Positions 10,282-20,200 are shown, counted from the stretch's first letter. The stretch is DNA of 64,000 bases from Mycolicibacterium phocaicum (GCF_010731115.1 NZ_AP022616.1:4092001-4156000); one strand, 5' to 3'. Program-made: numbers and translations. The notes: generated by a model not told the origin, from the letters alone.

Positions 10282-11356
10282 CTCAGTGATGTTTCGCCGT
10301 GGTGGGTCCAGTGCACGATGTGGTGGGCGTGGGTGCGTCCGGGTGGTGCGCCGCATTTGATGCAGCATTGATCCCGGTGATAGAGCGCTTTGCGTAGATG
10401 CGGCGGGAACAGCCGTTTCTCCCGCCCCATATCGAGCGGTACCTGTTCGCCGTCGACGATGATCGTGGTGACGGTGGTGTCGCAGGTGAGCCGGTCCAGG
10501 GTCATGGTGCTGATCGATCCGATGAATTCCAGCGTGGCCAGGTCCGGCGTGTCGGCGGGTACCGTCACCAGGAGCTGGGTGCGCGGCGCGGACGCGGTGT
10601 CGCCGCCGCGGGCGGCGATATCCAGTACCGCCTCCAGGGCATCGGCGCGCCGCCTGCCTGCCGAGCGCACGTCGGGGCTGCCGTCGGGTTCGGGTCGCGG
10701 TGCCGAGTGTTCCTCCATCGCGGCGATGTATTTGGCGCCGACTTCGGCATCCAGATCCGCCCGGACCTGCACCCGCCCGTCGGAGGTGATCCGGTGGTCG
10801 ACGGTGTTGATCGACCGGTCTTCGGCGGCCGGCAGCCCGCCTTCGGCGGCGGCGTGCCGGTTGCCCAGCCGCCGCGCCCGATTACCGATCTCAGCCGGCG
10901 TCGCCCCCGAGAAGAATTGCCCCAGTAGGTCGGTCAACTGGACGAAGCGAGTCTCCTCGTCGACTGGTCCGGGTGCGCGGGCGTGGATGTGGTTGATGCC
11001 TTTGACGATCGCGTCGACATGCTCGCCGGAGATCGCGCCGTCGCCGGCATGCGCCGCTAGGGTTGGCAGCGACGGTAGCGCGGCACCGACCCGGATCAGC
11101 CGTTCGGCCACCGAGGGTGCACACCCCAGCGACATCAGGAGTTCGCGGGGCGTCCGTCCCTGCGATGCCGCCACACCACAGCGGTCGAGCACCGCGGTCA
11201 TTGTCGCGGCGAGATGGTCGACCACGCCCCGGATCAGCAGCAGTAGCCGCGTGACGTTGACGGCGTCCTCGCCCGACATGTTCTCGGGGATGGCCACGCC
11301 GCGCAGGTGGTCGAGGAGTGGGTTGAGATCCGGTGCGATTCCCATAACACAGTGTA

Positions 11357-11372
11357 TCGAACAAACGTTCGA
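11357..11372. promoter_or_regulatory. LexA (SOS) box upstream of the HNH gene
   Basis: TCGAACAAACGTTCGA is a perfect match to the mycobacterial SOS box pattern TCGAAC-N4-GTTCGA and is palindromic except in the 4-nt centre. It ends 12 bp before the HNH start codon at 11345. LexA control of 13E12-family genes is known in Mycobacterium tuberculosis, so DNA-damage induction is expected for this gene if its promoter still works. The rest of the 11346-11733 gap holds the nar promoter and nothing else I can support. Confidence 0.85.
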
Positions 11373-11675
11373 ACGGCAAGGGTGATTTTCACGTCGGTGC
11401 GGGACATATCAGGACGTCCGTGACGGTGCCGGTGGCCTGTCTTTGGCGGGAATCCATCGTTCCGAGTACCGGCTGCGGTTTGTTACCGCGCTGATAAACA
11501 TTCCGGATCGCGACCCCTCGGCAATGTGACGGGCGACGCACCGCGCCGCTCCGCGTTTACCCTGATCAACAGATCACCGCAGGTAGAACCCGCGATGCCG
11601 AAATCGCCTCTGTTTCATGACATGACAGCCCTGTTAACGCGGTCGCACAGGCACGGAGGGGGCATGTGCGTTCTT

Positions 11676-11703
11676 TTGACAGCCTTCTGACCGGCTCTAA
11701 CCT
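11676..11703 (+). promoter_or_regulatory. Putative promoter of narGHJI
   Basis: A perfect -35 TTGACA (11676-11681) is followed after 16 bp by TAACCT (11698-11703), which fits the mycobacterial TANNNT -10. It lies 30 bp before the narG GTG. The ribosome site GAGAGGAGG lies between it and the start codon. I saw no convincing DosR, GlnR or CRP site. Confidence 0.55.
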
Positions 11704-11733
11704 CATGTTCCGACGGCTCGAGAGGAGGGCTTT

Positions 11734-14700
11734 GTGGCCGAGTTGGCAGGAAGCCCGGCGATGGCCGGCGACGCGTTGTTGCGGTTGTCCAAGTATTTTC
11801 ACCGCGGTGAAATCTCCGGCGACCAGCGCACGATTCACAAGGTCGGCGGGCGATCGGCGGACGACTTCTATCGCGACCGCTGGGCACACGACAAGGTGGT
11901 GCGCTCCACGCACGGCGTGAACTGCACCGGTTCGTGCTCGTGGAAGATCTACGTCAAGGACGGCGTGATCACCTGGGAGTCGCAACAAACCGACTACCCG
12001 TCGATCGGCGCCGACAAGCCTGAATACGAGCCGCGCGGCTGCCCCCGCGGCGCGTCGTTCTCCTGGTACACGTATTCGCCTGCGCGCGTGCGGTATCCGT
12101 ACGTACGCGGTCTGCTGCTCGACTACTACCGCGAAGCCAAAGAGCGGCTGAACGACCCGGTGCTGGCGTGGGCCGACGTCGTCGAGGACCCGGTGAAGGC
12201 CAAGGCCTACAAGTCTGCCCGCGGCCGCGGCGGCTTCGTCCGCGCGGAATGGTGGGAGGCCGCCGAGATCGCCGCGGCCGCCCACGTCTACACCGTCAAG
12301 ACCTACGGACCCGACCGCGTGGCCGGGTTCTCGCCGATCCCGGCCATGTCGATGGTGAGCCATGCCGTTGGGGCGCGGTTCATTTCGCTCATGGGCGGGT
12401 CGATGCTGTCGTTCTACGACTGGTACGCCGATCTGCCGGTGGCGTCACCGCAGGTGTTCGGCGACCAGACCGACGTGCCCGAATCCGCCGACTGGTTCGA
12501 CGCCGGCTACCTCATCATGTGGGGTTCGAACGTCCCCGTCACCCGCACGCCCGACGCGCACTACATGACCGAGGCGCGCTACCGCGGCCAGAAAGTCGTT
12601 GTGGTGTCGCCGGATTACGCCGACAACACCAAGTTCGCCGATGAATGGCTGCCGGCCCACCCGGGCACCGACGCCGCGCTCGCGATGTCGATGGGCCACG
12701 TCATCCTCAAGGAGTTCTTCGTCGAGAAGAACACCCCGTACTTCACCGACTACGTCAAGAAGTACACCGACCTGCCGTTCCTGGTCGCCCTGACCGAGCG
12801 TGACGGCCGGCTGGTCCCCGGAAAGTTCCTCACCGCAGCGGATCTCGGCGGCGAACACGCGGACACGGAAGCCGCGGTCTCCAAACCGGTACTGCTCGAC
12901 GCCGACGGCACCCCGGTGGTGCCCAATGGGTCCCTGGGCCATCGCTTCACCGCCTCCGGTGAAGGGAAATGGAACCTGGACCTGCAGGGGGTCGACCCCC
13001 TCCTCACGCTGCACGGTGGCGCCAATGATGTCGCTACCGTTGCACTCCCTCGGTTCGACACCGACCAGCCCGGTGTGCTGGAACGTGGGGTGCCCACCAG
13101 AATCGTTGCGGGCCAGCGGGTCACCACGGTCTTCGATCTCATGCTGGCGCAGTATGGCGTGGCCCGTGACGGCCTGCCGGGCACCTGGCCGGCCGGTTAC
13201 GACGACGCCACCGAGCCGTACACCCCGGCGTGGCAGCAGGCCATCACGGGCGTGCCGGCCCAAGCCGCCGAGCGTATCGCGCGTGAATTCGCCGACAACG
13301 CAGAGCGTTCCAAGGGGCGCTCGATGATCCTCATGGGTGCCGGCACCAACCACTGGTTCCATTCGGATCAGATCTACCGCTCGTTCCTTTCTCTCGTCAT
13401 GCTCACCGGCTGTCAGGGCGTCAACGGCGGCGGCTGGGCGCACTACGTCGGCCAGGAGAAGTGCCGTCCGGTAACAGGCTGGGGCACATTGGCATTCGGG
13501 CTGGATTGGCAACGCGCACCGCGTCAGATGCAGGGCACCGTGTTCTGGTACCTGGCCACCGACCAGTGGCGCTACGACCGGTTCACCACCGAACCGATGA
13601 CGTCGCCGCTCGCCACCGGCACGCTGGCCGGCCGGACGGCGGCCGACAACATCGCTCTCGCGAGCCGGCTGGGGTGGATGCCGAGTTATCCCACGTTCAA
13701 CCGCAATCCGCTGGACCTGGCCGACGAGGCCGAGCGTCAGGGCAAAGACGCGGCGCAGCATGTGCTCGACGGCCTGAAGTCCGGGCACCTGCAGTTCGCC
13801 TGCGAGGACCCGGACGCCCCGGAGAACTTCCCGCGCTGTCTGACGGTGTGGCGGTCCAATCTGCTGGGCTCGTCGGCGAAGGGCAACGAGTACTTCCTCA
13901 AGCACCTGCTGGGCGCCGACAACAACGTAGCGGCCAGCGACGAGGACGGAGTGCACCCGCAGGACGTGCGCTGGCGCGACGAGGCGCCGGCAGGGAAGCT
14001 GGATCTGTTGCTGTCCCTGGACTTCCGCAACACCAGTACCACCTTGTACTCGGACATCGTGCTCCCGGCCGCCACGTGGTACGAGAAGCACGACCTGTCG
14101 AGCACCGACATGCACCCGTTCGTCCACGCCTTCTCGCCGGCCATCTCGCCGCCATGGGAGACCAAGACCGACTTCGACGCCTTCCACCGGATCGCCCGCG
14201 GCTTCTCGTGGTTGGCCGAGAAGCACCTGGGTAAGCGCAAGGACATCGTCGCGATGCCGCTCGCACACGACAGCTCCGACGCCACCGCCCAGCCCGGCGG
14301 AAAGGTCCTGGACTGGAAAGCCGGTGAATGCGAACCGATTCCGGGCAAGACCATGCCGCGGTTGGTGACGGTGGAACGCGACTACCCGGCGCTGGCCGAC
14401 AAGATGGCCGCGCTCGGCCCGCTGGTGGAAACCCTGGGCCTGACGGTCAAGGGCGTCACCACGCACCCCGACGCCGAGGTCGAATACCTGGCCGGCGTCA
14501 ACGGGGTGTCCGATCGCGGCGTCGCGGCGGGACGGCCGTCGCTGGCCAAGGACACCCACGCGGCCGAGGCCATTCTGGCGCTGTCCGGCACCACCAACGG
14601 CCGCCTGGCGGTGGAGGGCTTCGAGGCCCTGCAGCGCCGCACGGGGACCGAGCTCGTCGACCTGGCTGCCGAGAACGAAGGCAAGCGAATCACCTTCGCG

Positions 14701-15408
14701 GACACGCAGTCCCGCCCCATGCCGGTCAACACGTCACCTGAGTGGTCGGGTTCGGAGACCGGTGGCAGGCGCTACTCGCCGTTCACCATCAACACCGAGC
14801 GGCTCAAGCCCTGGCACACGCTCACCGGGCGCCAGCACTTCTATCTCGACCACGACTGGATGGACGAGATGGGGGAGCAGTTGCCGACGTTCCGTCCGCC
14901 GCTGGACATGACGGCACTGTTCGACGAACCGGCGGTCGGTGACACCAGCGGTGGCATCACCGTGCGTTACCTGACGCCGCACTCCAAGTGGTCAATCCAC
15001 TCGGCGTACCAGGACAACCTGTACATGCTGACGCTTTCGCGTGGTGGACAGGCGATCTGGATGTCGGATGTCGACGCCGCCAAGATCGGGGTCAAGGACA
15101 ACGACTGGATCGAGTGCACCAACCGCAACGGTGTGGTGAATGCCCGCGCGATCGTCAGCCACCGGATGCCCGAGGGTCTGGTCTTCATGTACCACGCCCA
15201 GGACAAGGCGGTGGACGTGCCGCGTACCGAGAAGACCGGTAAGCGTGGCGGTATCCACAACGCCCTGACCCGCATCATGATCAAGCCGACGCACTTGATC
15301 GGCGGCTATGCCCAGCAGTCCTTTGCGCTGAATTACCACGGCCCCACCGGAAATCAGCGCGACGAGGTGACGACCATCCGTCGCCGTTCGCAGGAAGTCG
15401 AGTACTGA
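11734..15408 (+). CDS. narG: NarG, respiratory nitrate reductase alpha subunit
   Basis: The 1224-aa molybdopterin subunit reduces nitrate to nitrite. The N-terminal [4Fe-4S] ligands are seen as H60-x3-C64-x3-C68 and C103 (HGVNCTGSC and RGCPRG); the histidine first ligand is the NarG hallmark. The Mo-coordinating aspartate is D229 in SFYDWYADLP. The C-terminal molydopterin-binding part has HSKWSIHSAY and DNDWIECTNRNG. There is no twin-arginine leader, consistent with a cytoplasm-facing NarG. The GTG start follows GAGAGGAGG. It heads a narGHJI operon. Confidence 0.98.
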   Translation: MAELAGSPAMAGDALLRLSKYFHRGEISGDQRTIHKVGGRSADDFYRDRWAHDKVVRSTHGVNCTGSCSWKIYVKDGVITWESQQTDYPSIGADKPEYEPRGCPRGASFSWYTYSPARVRYPYVRGLLLDYYREAKERLNDPVLAWADVVEDPVKAKAYKSARGRGGFVRAEWWEAAEIAAAAHVYTVKTYGPDRVAGFSPIPAMSMVSHAVGARFISLMGGSMLSFYDWYADLPVASPQVFGDQTDVPESADWFDAGYLIMWGSNVPVTRTPDAHYMTEARYRGQKVVVVSPDYADNTKFADEWLPAHPGTDAALAMSMGHVILKEFFVEKNTPYFTDYVKKYTDLPFLVALTERDGRLVPGKFLTAADLGGEHADTEAAVSKPVLLDADGTPVVPNGSLGHRFTASGEGKWNLDLQGVDPLLTLHGGANDVATVALPRFDTDQPGVLERGVPTRIVAGQRVTTVFDLMLAQYGVARDGLPGTWPAGYDDATEPYTPAWQQAITGVPAQAAERIAREFADNAERSKGRSMILMGAGTNHWFHSDQIYRSFLSLVMLTGCQGVNGGGWAHYVGQEKCRPVTGWGTLAFGLDWQRAPRQMQGTVFWYLATDQWRYDRFTTEPMTSPLATGTLAGRTAADNIALASRLGWMPSYPTFNRNPLDLADEAERQGKDAAQHVLDGLKSGHLQFACEDPDAPENFPRCLTVWRSNLLGSSAKGNEYFLKHLLGADNNVAASDEDGVHPQDVRWRDEAPAGKLDLLLSLDFRNTSTTLYSDIVLPAATWYEKHDLSSTDMHPFVHAFSPAISPPWETKTDFDAFHRIARGFSWLAEKHLGKRKDIVAMPLAHDSSDATAQPGGKVLDWKAGECEPIPGKTMPRLVTVERDYPALADKMAALGPLVETLGLTVKGVTTHPDAEVEYLAGVNGVSDRGVAAGRPSLAKDTHAAEAILALSGTTNGRLAVEGFEALQRRTGTELVDLAAENEGKRITFADTQSRPMPVNTSPEWSGSETGGRRYSPFTINTERLKPWHTLTGRQHFYLDHDWMDEMGEQLPTFRPPLDMTALFDEPAVGDTSGGITVRYLTPHSKWSIHSAYQDNLYMLTLSRGGQAIWMSDVDAAKIGVKDNDWIECTNRNGVVNARAIVSHRMPEGLVFMYHAQDKAVDVPRTEKTGKRGGIHNALTRIMIKPTHLIGGYAQQSFALNYHGPTGNQRDEVTTIRRRSQEVEY

Positions 15409-15441
15409 CATGACCGGATACGAAGCTCGCGGAGTAGACCA

Positions 15442-17046
15442 ATGAGAGTCATGGCCCAACTGGCGATGGTGATGAACCTCGACAAGTGCATCGGCTGTCA
15501 CACCTGCAGCGTCACCTGCAAGCAGGCGTGGACCAACCGTAGCGGTGTCGAGTACGTCTGGTTCAACAACGTGGAAACCCGTCCCGGACAGGGATATCCG
15601 CGCCAATACCAGGACCAGGAACGCTGGAAGGGCGGTTGGACGCTCAACAAGCGCGGCAAGCTCACGCTCAAATCGGGCTCCCGGTTCAAGCGGCTGCTGA
15701 ACATCTTCGCCAACCCGGACCTGCCCACGGTCAGCGACTACTACGACCCGTGGACCTACGACTACGACAACCTCCTGTCGTCGCCGCTGATGGACACCAC
15801 ACCCGTGGCGCGGCCCAAGTCTCTGATCACCGGGCAGGACACCAAGGTCACCTGGGGCGCCAACTGGGACGACGACCTCGGCGGCGGACCCGAGCAGGTC
15901 GGGCGGGATCCGTTGCTGGCCAAGGTCGAAGAGGTCAGTCAGAAGGTCAAGCTCGAATTCGAGCAGACGTTCATGTTCTACCTGCCCCGCATCTGCGAGC
16001 ACTGCCTGAACCCGGCGTGTGCTGCGTCGTGCCCGTCGGGCGCCATCTACAAGCGCGCAGAGGACGGCATCGTCCTGGTGGACCAGGACAAGTGTCGCGG
16101 CTGGCGCCAGTGCGTCACCGGTTGCCCGTACAAGAAGATCTACTTCAACCACAAGACCGGCAAGGCCGAGAAGTGCACGTTCTGCTACCCGCGTGTCGAG
16201 GTCGGCATCCCGACCGTCTGTTCGGAGACGTGCGTCGGCCGGTTGCGGTACATCGGCGTCATGCTCTACGACGCCGACAAGGTGCTGGAAGCGGCGTCGG
16301 TCACCGATGACAAGGACCTCTATCCGTCTCAGCTCGGCGTGTTCCTCAACCCGCATGATCCGCGGGTGGTCGCCGAGGCCGAGCGCGCCGGCATCTCACC
16401 GGAATGGATTGAGGCCGCGCAGAATTCACCGGTCTACCGGCTGATCGTCGACTATCAGGTGGCGCTGCCGCTGCACCCGGAGTACCGCACCATGCCGATG
16501 GTCTGGTACGTCCCGCCGCTGTCCCCGGTGGTCGACATCCTCAAGGAGACCGGCCACGACGGCGAGAACAAGAACAACCTGTTCGGCGCCATCGACACCC
16601 TGCGCATCCCGATCGAGTACCTCGCCGAGCTGTTCACCGCGGGGGAGGTCGGGCCGGTTCGGGCCTCCCTGCAGCGGTTGGCCGCCATGCGCGCCTACAT
16701 GCGGTCGGCCAACCTCGGTGAGGAGTTCGACGAGACCATTCCCGAGTCGGTGCGTCTCACCGGCGAGGAGATCGAGTCGATGTACCGGCTGCTGGCCATC
16801 GCGAAATACCAGGACCGGTACGTCATTCCGAGCGGTGCCGGTTCCGACGCGCACCGTCTCGACGCTATCGCGACCGGCTGCAGCCTCGACGGTGACGGTG
16901 GCCCGGGGATGTCGGCCTTCGACGCGATGGCCGACAAGTTCCACCTCGTCGACACCAACAGCGCTGTGCCGAAGGATGATCCGACGCGCGTCAATCTGCT
17001 CAACTGGGACGGGCGCAGCCCTGACGGGCTGGTGCCGACCCGATGA
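15442..17046 (+). CDS. narH: NarH, nitrate reductase beta (iron-sulfur) subunit
   Basis: The 534-aa electron-transfer subunit carries the four Fe-S clusters between NarI hemes and NarG. Ferredoxin-like cysteine sets are visible: CIGCHTCSVTC at the N-terminus, CEHCLNPACAASCPSG, CRGWRQCVTGCPYKK (the tryptophan in place of one cysteine is typical of the [3Fe-4S] centre) and CTFCYPRVEVGIPTVC. The start is ATG 15442 with GGAG upstream; ATG 15451 is an alternative. It lies 33 bp after narG and overlaps narJ by 4 bp. Confidence 0.97.
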   Translation: MRVMAQLAMVMNLDKCIGCHTCSVTCKQAWTNRSGVEYVWFNNVETRPGQGYPRQYQDQERWKGGWTLNKRGKLTLKSGSRFKRLLNIFANPDLPTVSDYYDPWTYDYDNLLSSPLMDTTPVARPKSLITGQDTKVTWGANWDDDLGGGPEQVGRDPLLAKVEEVSQKVKLEFEQTFMFYLPRICEHCLNPACAASCPSGAIYKRAEDGIVLVDQDKCRGWRQCVTGCPYKKIYFNHKTGKAEKCTFCYPRVEVGIPTVCSETCVGRLRYIGVMLYDADKVLEAASVTDDKDLYPSQLGVFLNPHDPRVVAEAERAGISPEWIEAAQNSPVYRLIVDYQVALPLHPEYRTMPMVWYVPPLSPVVDILKETGHDGENKNNLFGAIDTLRIPIEYLAELFTAGEVGPVRASLQRLAAMRAYMRSANLGEEFDETIPESVRLTGEEIESMYRLLAIAKYQDRYVIPSGAGSDAHRLDAIATGCSLDGDGGPGMSAFDAMADKFHLVDTNSAVPKDDPTRVNLLNWDGRSPDGLVPTR

Positions 17047-17729
17047 AGCTCCTGTCCCTGGGGCGCCGGACGGCGACCGGTCCTGACCTGTCCGAGCATC
17101 AGCAGCGCCTCGTGTGGCGCGTCACTGCGCTGTTGCTCGACTACCCGACCGCCGAAACAAGCGCGCTCACAGATGAATTGGCGGCGGCTGCGGGCGAACT
17201 GCCCGAGCCGATCCGTACCCACGTGACCGACTTCCTGCGGTACTTCTGCGAGACGGACGCGACCGAGCGTGCCACCCGTTACGTCGAGACGTTCGACATG
17301 CGCCGGCGGGCCAGCTTGCATCTGACGTATTACGCCTACGGTGACACCCGTAAGCGCGGGATGGCGCTGCTGCGGTTCAAGCACTCCTACCGGCAGGCGG
17401 ACATCACCATCGGCGACGAAGAGCTGCCCGACTACCTGCCGCTGGTGCTGGAATTCGCGGCCACCGTGGACCAGGCGCGCGGCGAGCGCCTCTTGGCCGA
17501 GCATGTCCCGGTACTCGAACTGCTCCGGCTCTCGTTGCAGGACAGCAATTCTCCGTACGCCGGTCTACTGGCCGCGGTTCTTGCGACCCTGCCGCCGATC
17601 AACACCGCCGACCGTCGGCGCATCACAGAACTCGCCGCCGACGGTCCGCCCGAGGAGGACGTCGGCCTGGACCCGTTCGGCATGGATCCGATGATGATGG
17701 ATCCGGCCCTGGCTGGAGGGCGACGATGA
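17043..17729 (+). CDS. narJ: NarJ, nitrate reductase assembly chaperone
   Basis: A 228-aa NarJ/NarW-type chaperone that helps insert the molybdenum cofactor in NarG and is not part of the final enzyme. Family features include the N-terminal WRVTALLLDYPTAE, the conserved ETFDMRRRASLHLTYYAYGDTRKRG and YLPLVLEFAA. The start overlaps narH by ATGA and its stop overlaps narI by ATGA, so it is translationally coupled on both sides. The Met/Asp-rich tail (DPFGMDPMMMDP) is unusual but short. Confidence 0.95.
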   Translation: MKLLSLGRRTATGPDLSEHQQRLVWRVTALLLDYPTAETSALTDELAAAAGELPEPIRTHVTDFLRYFCETDATERATRYVETFDMRRRASLHLTYYAYGDTRKRGMALLRFKHSYRQADITIGDEELPDYLPLVLEFAATVDQARGERLLAEHVPVLELLRLSLQDSNSPYAGLLAAVLATLPPINTADRRRITELAADGPPEEDVGLDPFGMDPMMMDPALAGGRR

Positions 17730-18469
17730 CCAACCTCTTGTGGATGACGTTGCCGTACATCGCTTTCACGTCGTTCGTGCTGGGGCACATCTGGCGCTAC
17801 CGGACCGACCAATTCGGCTGGACCACCCGGTCGTCGCAGATCTACGAGAGCCGACTGCTGCGGCTGGGTAGCCCGCTGTTCCACTTCGGCATCCTCGGTG
17901 TGCTGGGCGGACACGTTGTCGGCCTGCTGATCCCGGAGTCGTGGACCTCGGCGATCGGCATTTCCGAGCACACCTACCACCTGCTGGCGATCGGCATGGG
18001 CGCGCCGGCCGGGTTCGCGGTGATCGCGGGCGCCGCCATTCTGCTGTACCGCCGCACCACGGTGCCGGCGGTACGTGCCGCCACCACCGCCGGCGACAAG
18101 CTCATGTACCTGCTGCTGGTCGGCGCCCTGGTCACCGGCATGGTCAACACCCTGGGCAATGTCGTGTCGGCGTACAACTACCGGGAGACGGTATCCCCGT
18201 GGCTGCGTAGCCTGTTCACGCCGCATCCCACGCCCGAGTTGATGTCGACCGCGCCGCTGTCGTTCCAGGTTCACGTGCTCATTGTCTTGGCGCTGTTCGG
18301 TATCTGGCCCTACACGCGGCTGGTGCACATGTTCAGTGCTCCCGTCGGTTACCTGGTGCGGCCATACGTCGTCTACCGGAGCCGGGATCCGCAGCGCGCG
18401 AGCAACAGTCGGTACGCCAAGGCCTGGGTGACGCCGCAGGCACCGCCGCCACGCAACCGTTGGGTGTGA
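17726..18469 (+). CDS. narI: NarI, nitrate reductase gamma subunit (cytochrome b)
   Basis: The 247-aa membrane subunit has five hydrophobic segments and takes electrons from quinol through two hemes b. Heme-ligand histidines are plausible in FHFGILGVLGGHVVGL and near HVLIVLALFGIWPYTRLVHMFSAP. It overlaps narJ by 4 bp and closes the operon; narK starts 103 bp further on. Confidence 0.95.
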   Translation: MTNLLWMTLPYIAFTSFVLGHIWRYRTDQFGWTTRSSQIYESRLLRLGSPLFHFGILGVLGGHVVGLLIPESWTSAIGISEHTYHLLAIGMGAPAGFAVIAGAAILLYRRTTVPAVRAATTAGDKLMYLLLVGALVTGMVNTLGNVVSAYNYRETVSPWLRSLFTPHPTPELMSTAPLSFQVHVLIVLALFGIWPYTRLVHMFSAPVGYLVRPYVVYRSRDPQRASNSRYAKAWVTPQAPPPRNRWV

Positions 18470-18572
18470 GCCGGCTCTCTTCACACCCCGGCGGCGCGGC
18501 AGGTGAGTGAATCGTCACCACCGGGTCATCGCCCGGAGCGTCGGGGAAACATGAAAACCCTACGTTTGCAGT

Positions 18573-19970
18573 ATGTTTCGATCGCGAACCATCACCGACT
18601 GGAACCCTGAAGACATCGTTGCCTGGGAAGCCGGCAACAAGTACGTCGCCCGGCGGAATCTGATCTGGTCGGTGATCGCGGAGCACATCGGGCTCTCGGT
18701 GTGGACCATGTGGTCGGTCATGGTGCTGTTCATGCCGCAGTCCGTGTACGGCTTCACCGCCGGGGACAAGTTCCTGCTGGCGGCCACCGCGACGCTCGTC
18801 GGTGGCTGCCTGCGCATCCCGTACACGATGGCGACCGCGACCTTCGGTGGCCGCAACTGGACCGTCTTCTCCGCGCTCGTCCTTTTCATTCCGACGCTGG
18901 GCAGCATGTGGCTGCTGGCCCACCCCGGACTCCCGTTGTGGCCGTACCTGGTGTGTGCGGCACTCGCCGGTCTCGGCGGCGGCAACTTCGCATCGTCCAT
19001 GACGAACATCAACGCGTTCTACCCGCAGCGGCTCAAGGGCTGGGCGCTCGGAATCAACGCCGGCGGAGGCAATCTCGGTGTGCCGGCCATCCAGGTGGTG
19101 GGCCTGCTGGTGATCGCCGTCGCGGGTAACCGCGCGCCCTACTGGGTGTGCGCGATCTACCTGGTGCTGCTGGCCGTCGCGGCGATCGGTGCCGCGTTGT
19201 TCATGAACAACCTTGCGCAGCATCGGATCGATTCCGGCGCCATGCGCGCCATCCTGACCGAGTCCGACACCTGGAGCATCGCGTTCCTGTACATCGGCAC
19301 CTTCGGCTCGTTCATCGGCTTCTCGTTCGCCTTCAGCCAGATCCTGCAGATCAACTTCGTCGCCGGTGGCCAGACCGCCGCGCAGGCGGCGCTGCACGCG
19401 GCGCAGATCGCGTTCGTGGGTCCGCTGCTCGGTTCGGTGGCTCGGGTCTACGGCGGTAAGCTCGCCGACCGCGTCGGCGGTGCCCGGGTGACCGTGGCGG
19501 CCTTCGCCGGCATGATCCTCTTTGGTGCACTGCTGATTTCGGCGTCGACCTACCACGACCACACCGGCGGCGCTGTCGACGCGGCCACCCTGGCGTGCTT
19601 CATCGTCGGCTTCGTCGCGCTGTTCATCCTGTCGGGCATCGGCAACGGTTCGGTGTACAAGATGATCCCGTCGATCTTCGAGGCCCGCAGCCACGCCGTG
19701 GTGGGTAGCGAGACCGACCGGCTGAACTGGTCGCGCGGAATGTCCGGTGCCCTCATCGGTTTCGCCGGCGCCATCGGCGCACTCGGGGGCGTGGGCATCA
19801 ACCTGGCGCTGCGGCAGTCCTACCTGTCCAGCGGTTCGGCCACCGCGGCGTTCTGGGTCTTCGTCACCTTCTACGTGGCGGCACTGACCCTGACGTGGAC
19901 CCGCTACATCCGCACCCCGCTGACTGTGGTCGCGCCTGCCGCGCCGGCCGAAGTCGTCAGTGTGGCTTAG
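18573..19970 (+). CDS. narK: NarK-type nitrate/nitrite transporter (MFS, NNP family)
   Basis: A 465-aa major facilitator protein with 12 predicted membrane segments. Nitrate-signature glycine stretches are present: GLGGGNFASSMTNINAFYPQ followed by LGINAGGGNLGVPAIQ, and later GIGNGSVYKMIPSIF. It would import nitrate or exchange it for nitrite for NarGHI. It lies 103 bp after narI on the same strand and may be in the same transcript. The N-terminal ITDWNPEDIVAWEAGNKYVARRN is typical of actinobacterial NarK. The stop overlaps the end of the convergent small gene by 4 bp. Confidence 0.94.
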   Translation: MFRSRTITDWNPEDIVAWEAGNKYVARRNLIWSVIAEHIGLSVWTMWSVMVLFMPQSVYGFTAGDKFLLAATATLVGGCLRIPYTMATATFGGRNWTVFSALVLFIPTLGSMWLLAHPGLPLWPYLVCAALAGLGGGNFASSMTNINAFYPQRLKGWALGINAGGGNLGVPAIQVVGLLVIAVAGNRAPYWVCAIYLVLLAVAAIGAALFMNNLAQHRIDSGAMRAILTESDTWSIAFLYIGTFGSFIGFSFAFSQILQINFVAGGQTAAQAALHAAQIAFVGPLLGSVARVYGGKLADRVGGARVTVAAFAGMILFGALLISASTYHDHTGGAVDAATLACFIVGFVALFILSGIGNGSVYKMIPSIFEARSHAVVGSETDRLNWSRGMSGALIGFAGAIGALGGVGINLALRQSYLSSGSATAAFWVFVTFYVAALTLTWTRYIRTPLTVVAPAAPAEVVSVA

Positions 19971-20200
19971 TGTTTCCCGGAGTAGGTCGCGGTCACGGTG
20001 GGTGATGCGAACGCGATCAGCGGAGTCGACGGCGGGGTGGTGCTGGTGACTGTCGCCGGCCCGCCGGATGCCTCGAGAACAGACTGATCGTGTCGGGCGG
20101 TGGTGACCGCCAGGGTTCCCATGACCGCCAGGGCGCCGGCGCCGGCGATCGCCGCAACCGTGCGAACCACCGACGAGGTGGGTTGTGTTGTGTTAGCCAT
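19967..20200 (-). CDS. Small single-pass membrane or exported protein, unknown
   Basis: A 77-aa product with one hydrophobic segment (about residues 11-32, VVRTVAAIAGAGALAVMGTLAV) and a Ser/Thr/Pro-rich tail. AAGGAGAC lies just upstream of ATG 20200. It may be a secreted peptide or a membrane-anchored tail protein. It overlaps the narK end by 4 bp on the opposite strand and sits 42 bp downstream of the WhiB gene, so it may be cotranscribed with it. I do not recognise a family. Confidence 0.7.
   Translation of the reverse strand: MANTTQPTSSVVRTVAAIAGAGALAVMGTLAVTTARHDQSVLEASGGPATVTSTTPPSTPLIAFASPTVTATYSGKH

Larger units (their letters stand above)
8779..11345 (-). pseudogene. HNH endonuclease of the 13E12/DUF222 family, interrupted by an IS3-family element
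   Basis: The first 355 codons run from ATG 11345 to 10282. They contain the DUF222 region and the beginning of the HNH domain (CIKCGAPPGRTHAHHIVHW). The remaining HNH residues (NGCLLCPACHANVHHDGWD) lie at 8957-8779 in another frame context, after the element. Removing 8958-10281 plus one CTCA copy restores TSLSNGCLLC in frame and gives a 1239-nt, 412-aa gene ending in TAA. The interruption is inside the zinc/HNH motif, so the truncated product, which reads into IS sequence and stops soon after, should be inactive. Members of this family are repetitive in mycobacteria. A LexA-type box precedes the start. Confidence 0.9.

Noticed and set aside
11411..11440. GGGACATATCAGGACGTCC as a DosR box upstream of narG
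   Set aside because: The GGGAC and GTCC halves are too far apart and out of register with the DosR consensus.
11525..11540. TGTGA-N6-ACGCA as a CRP site upstream of narG
   Set aside because: Only one half-site fits.
12445..14559. A 704-aa open frame antisense to narG
   Set aside because: Low-complexity Arg/Gly/Val composition antisense to a clear NarG; a GC shadow.
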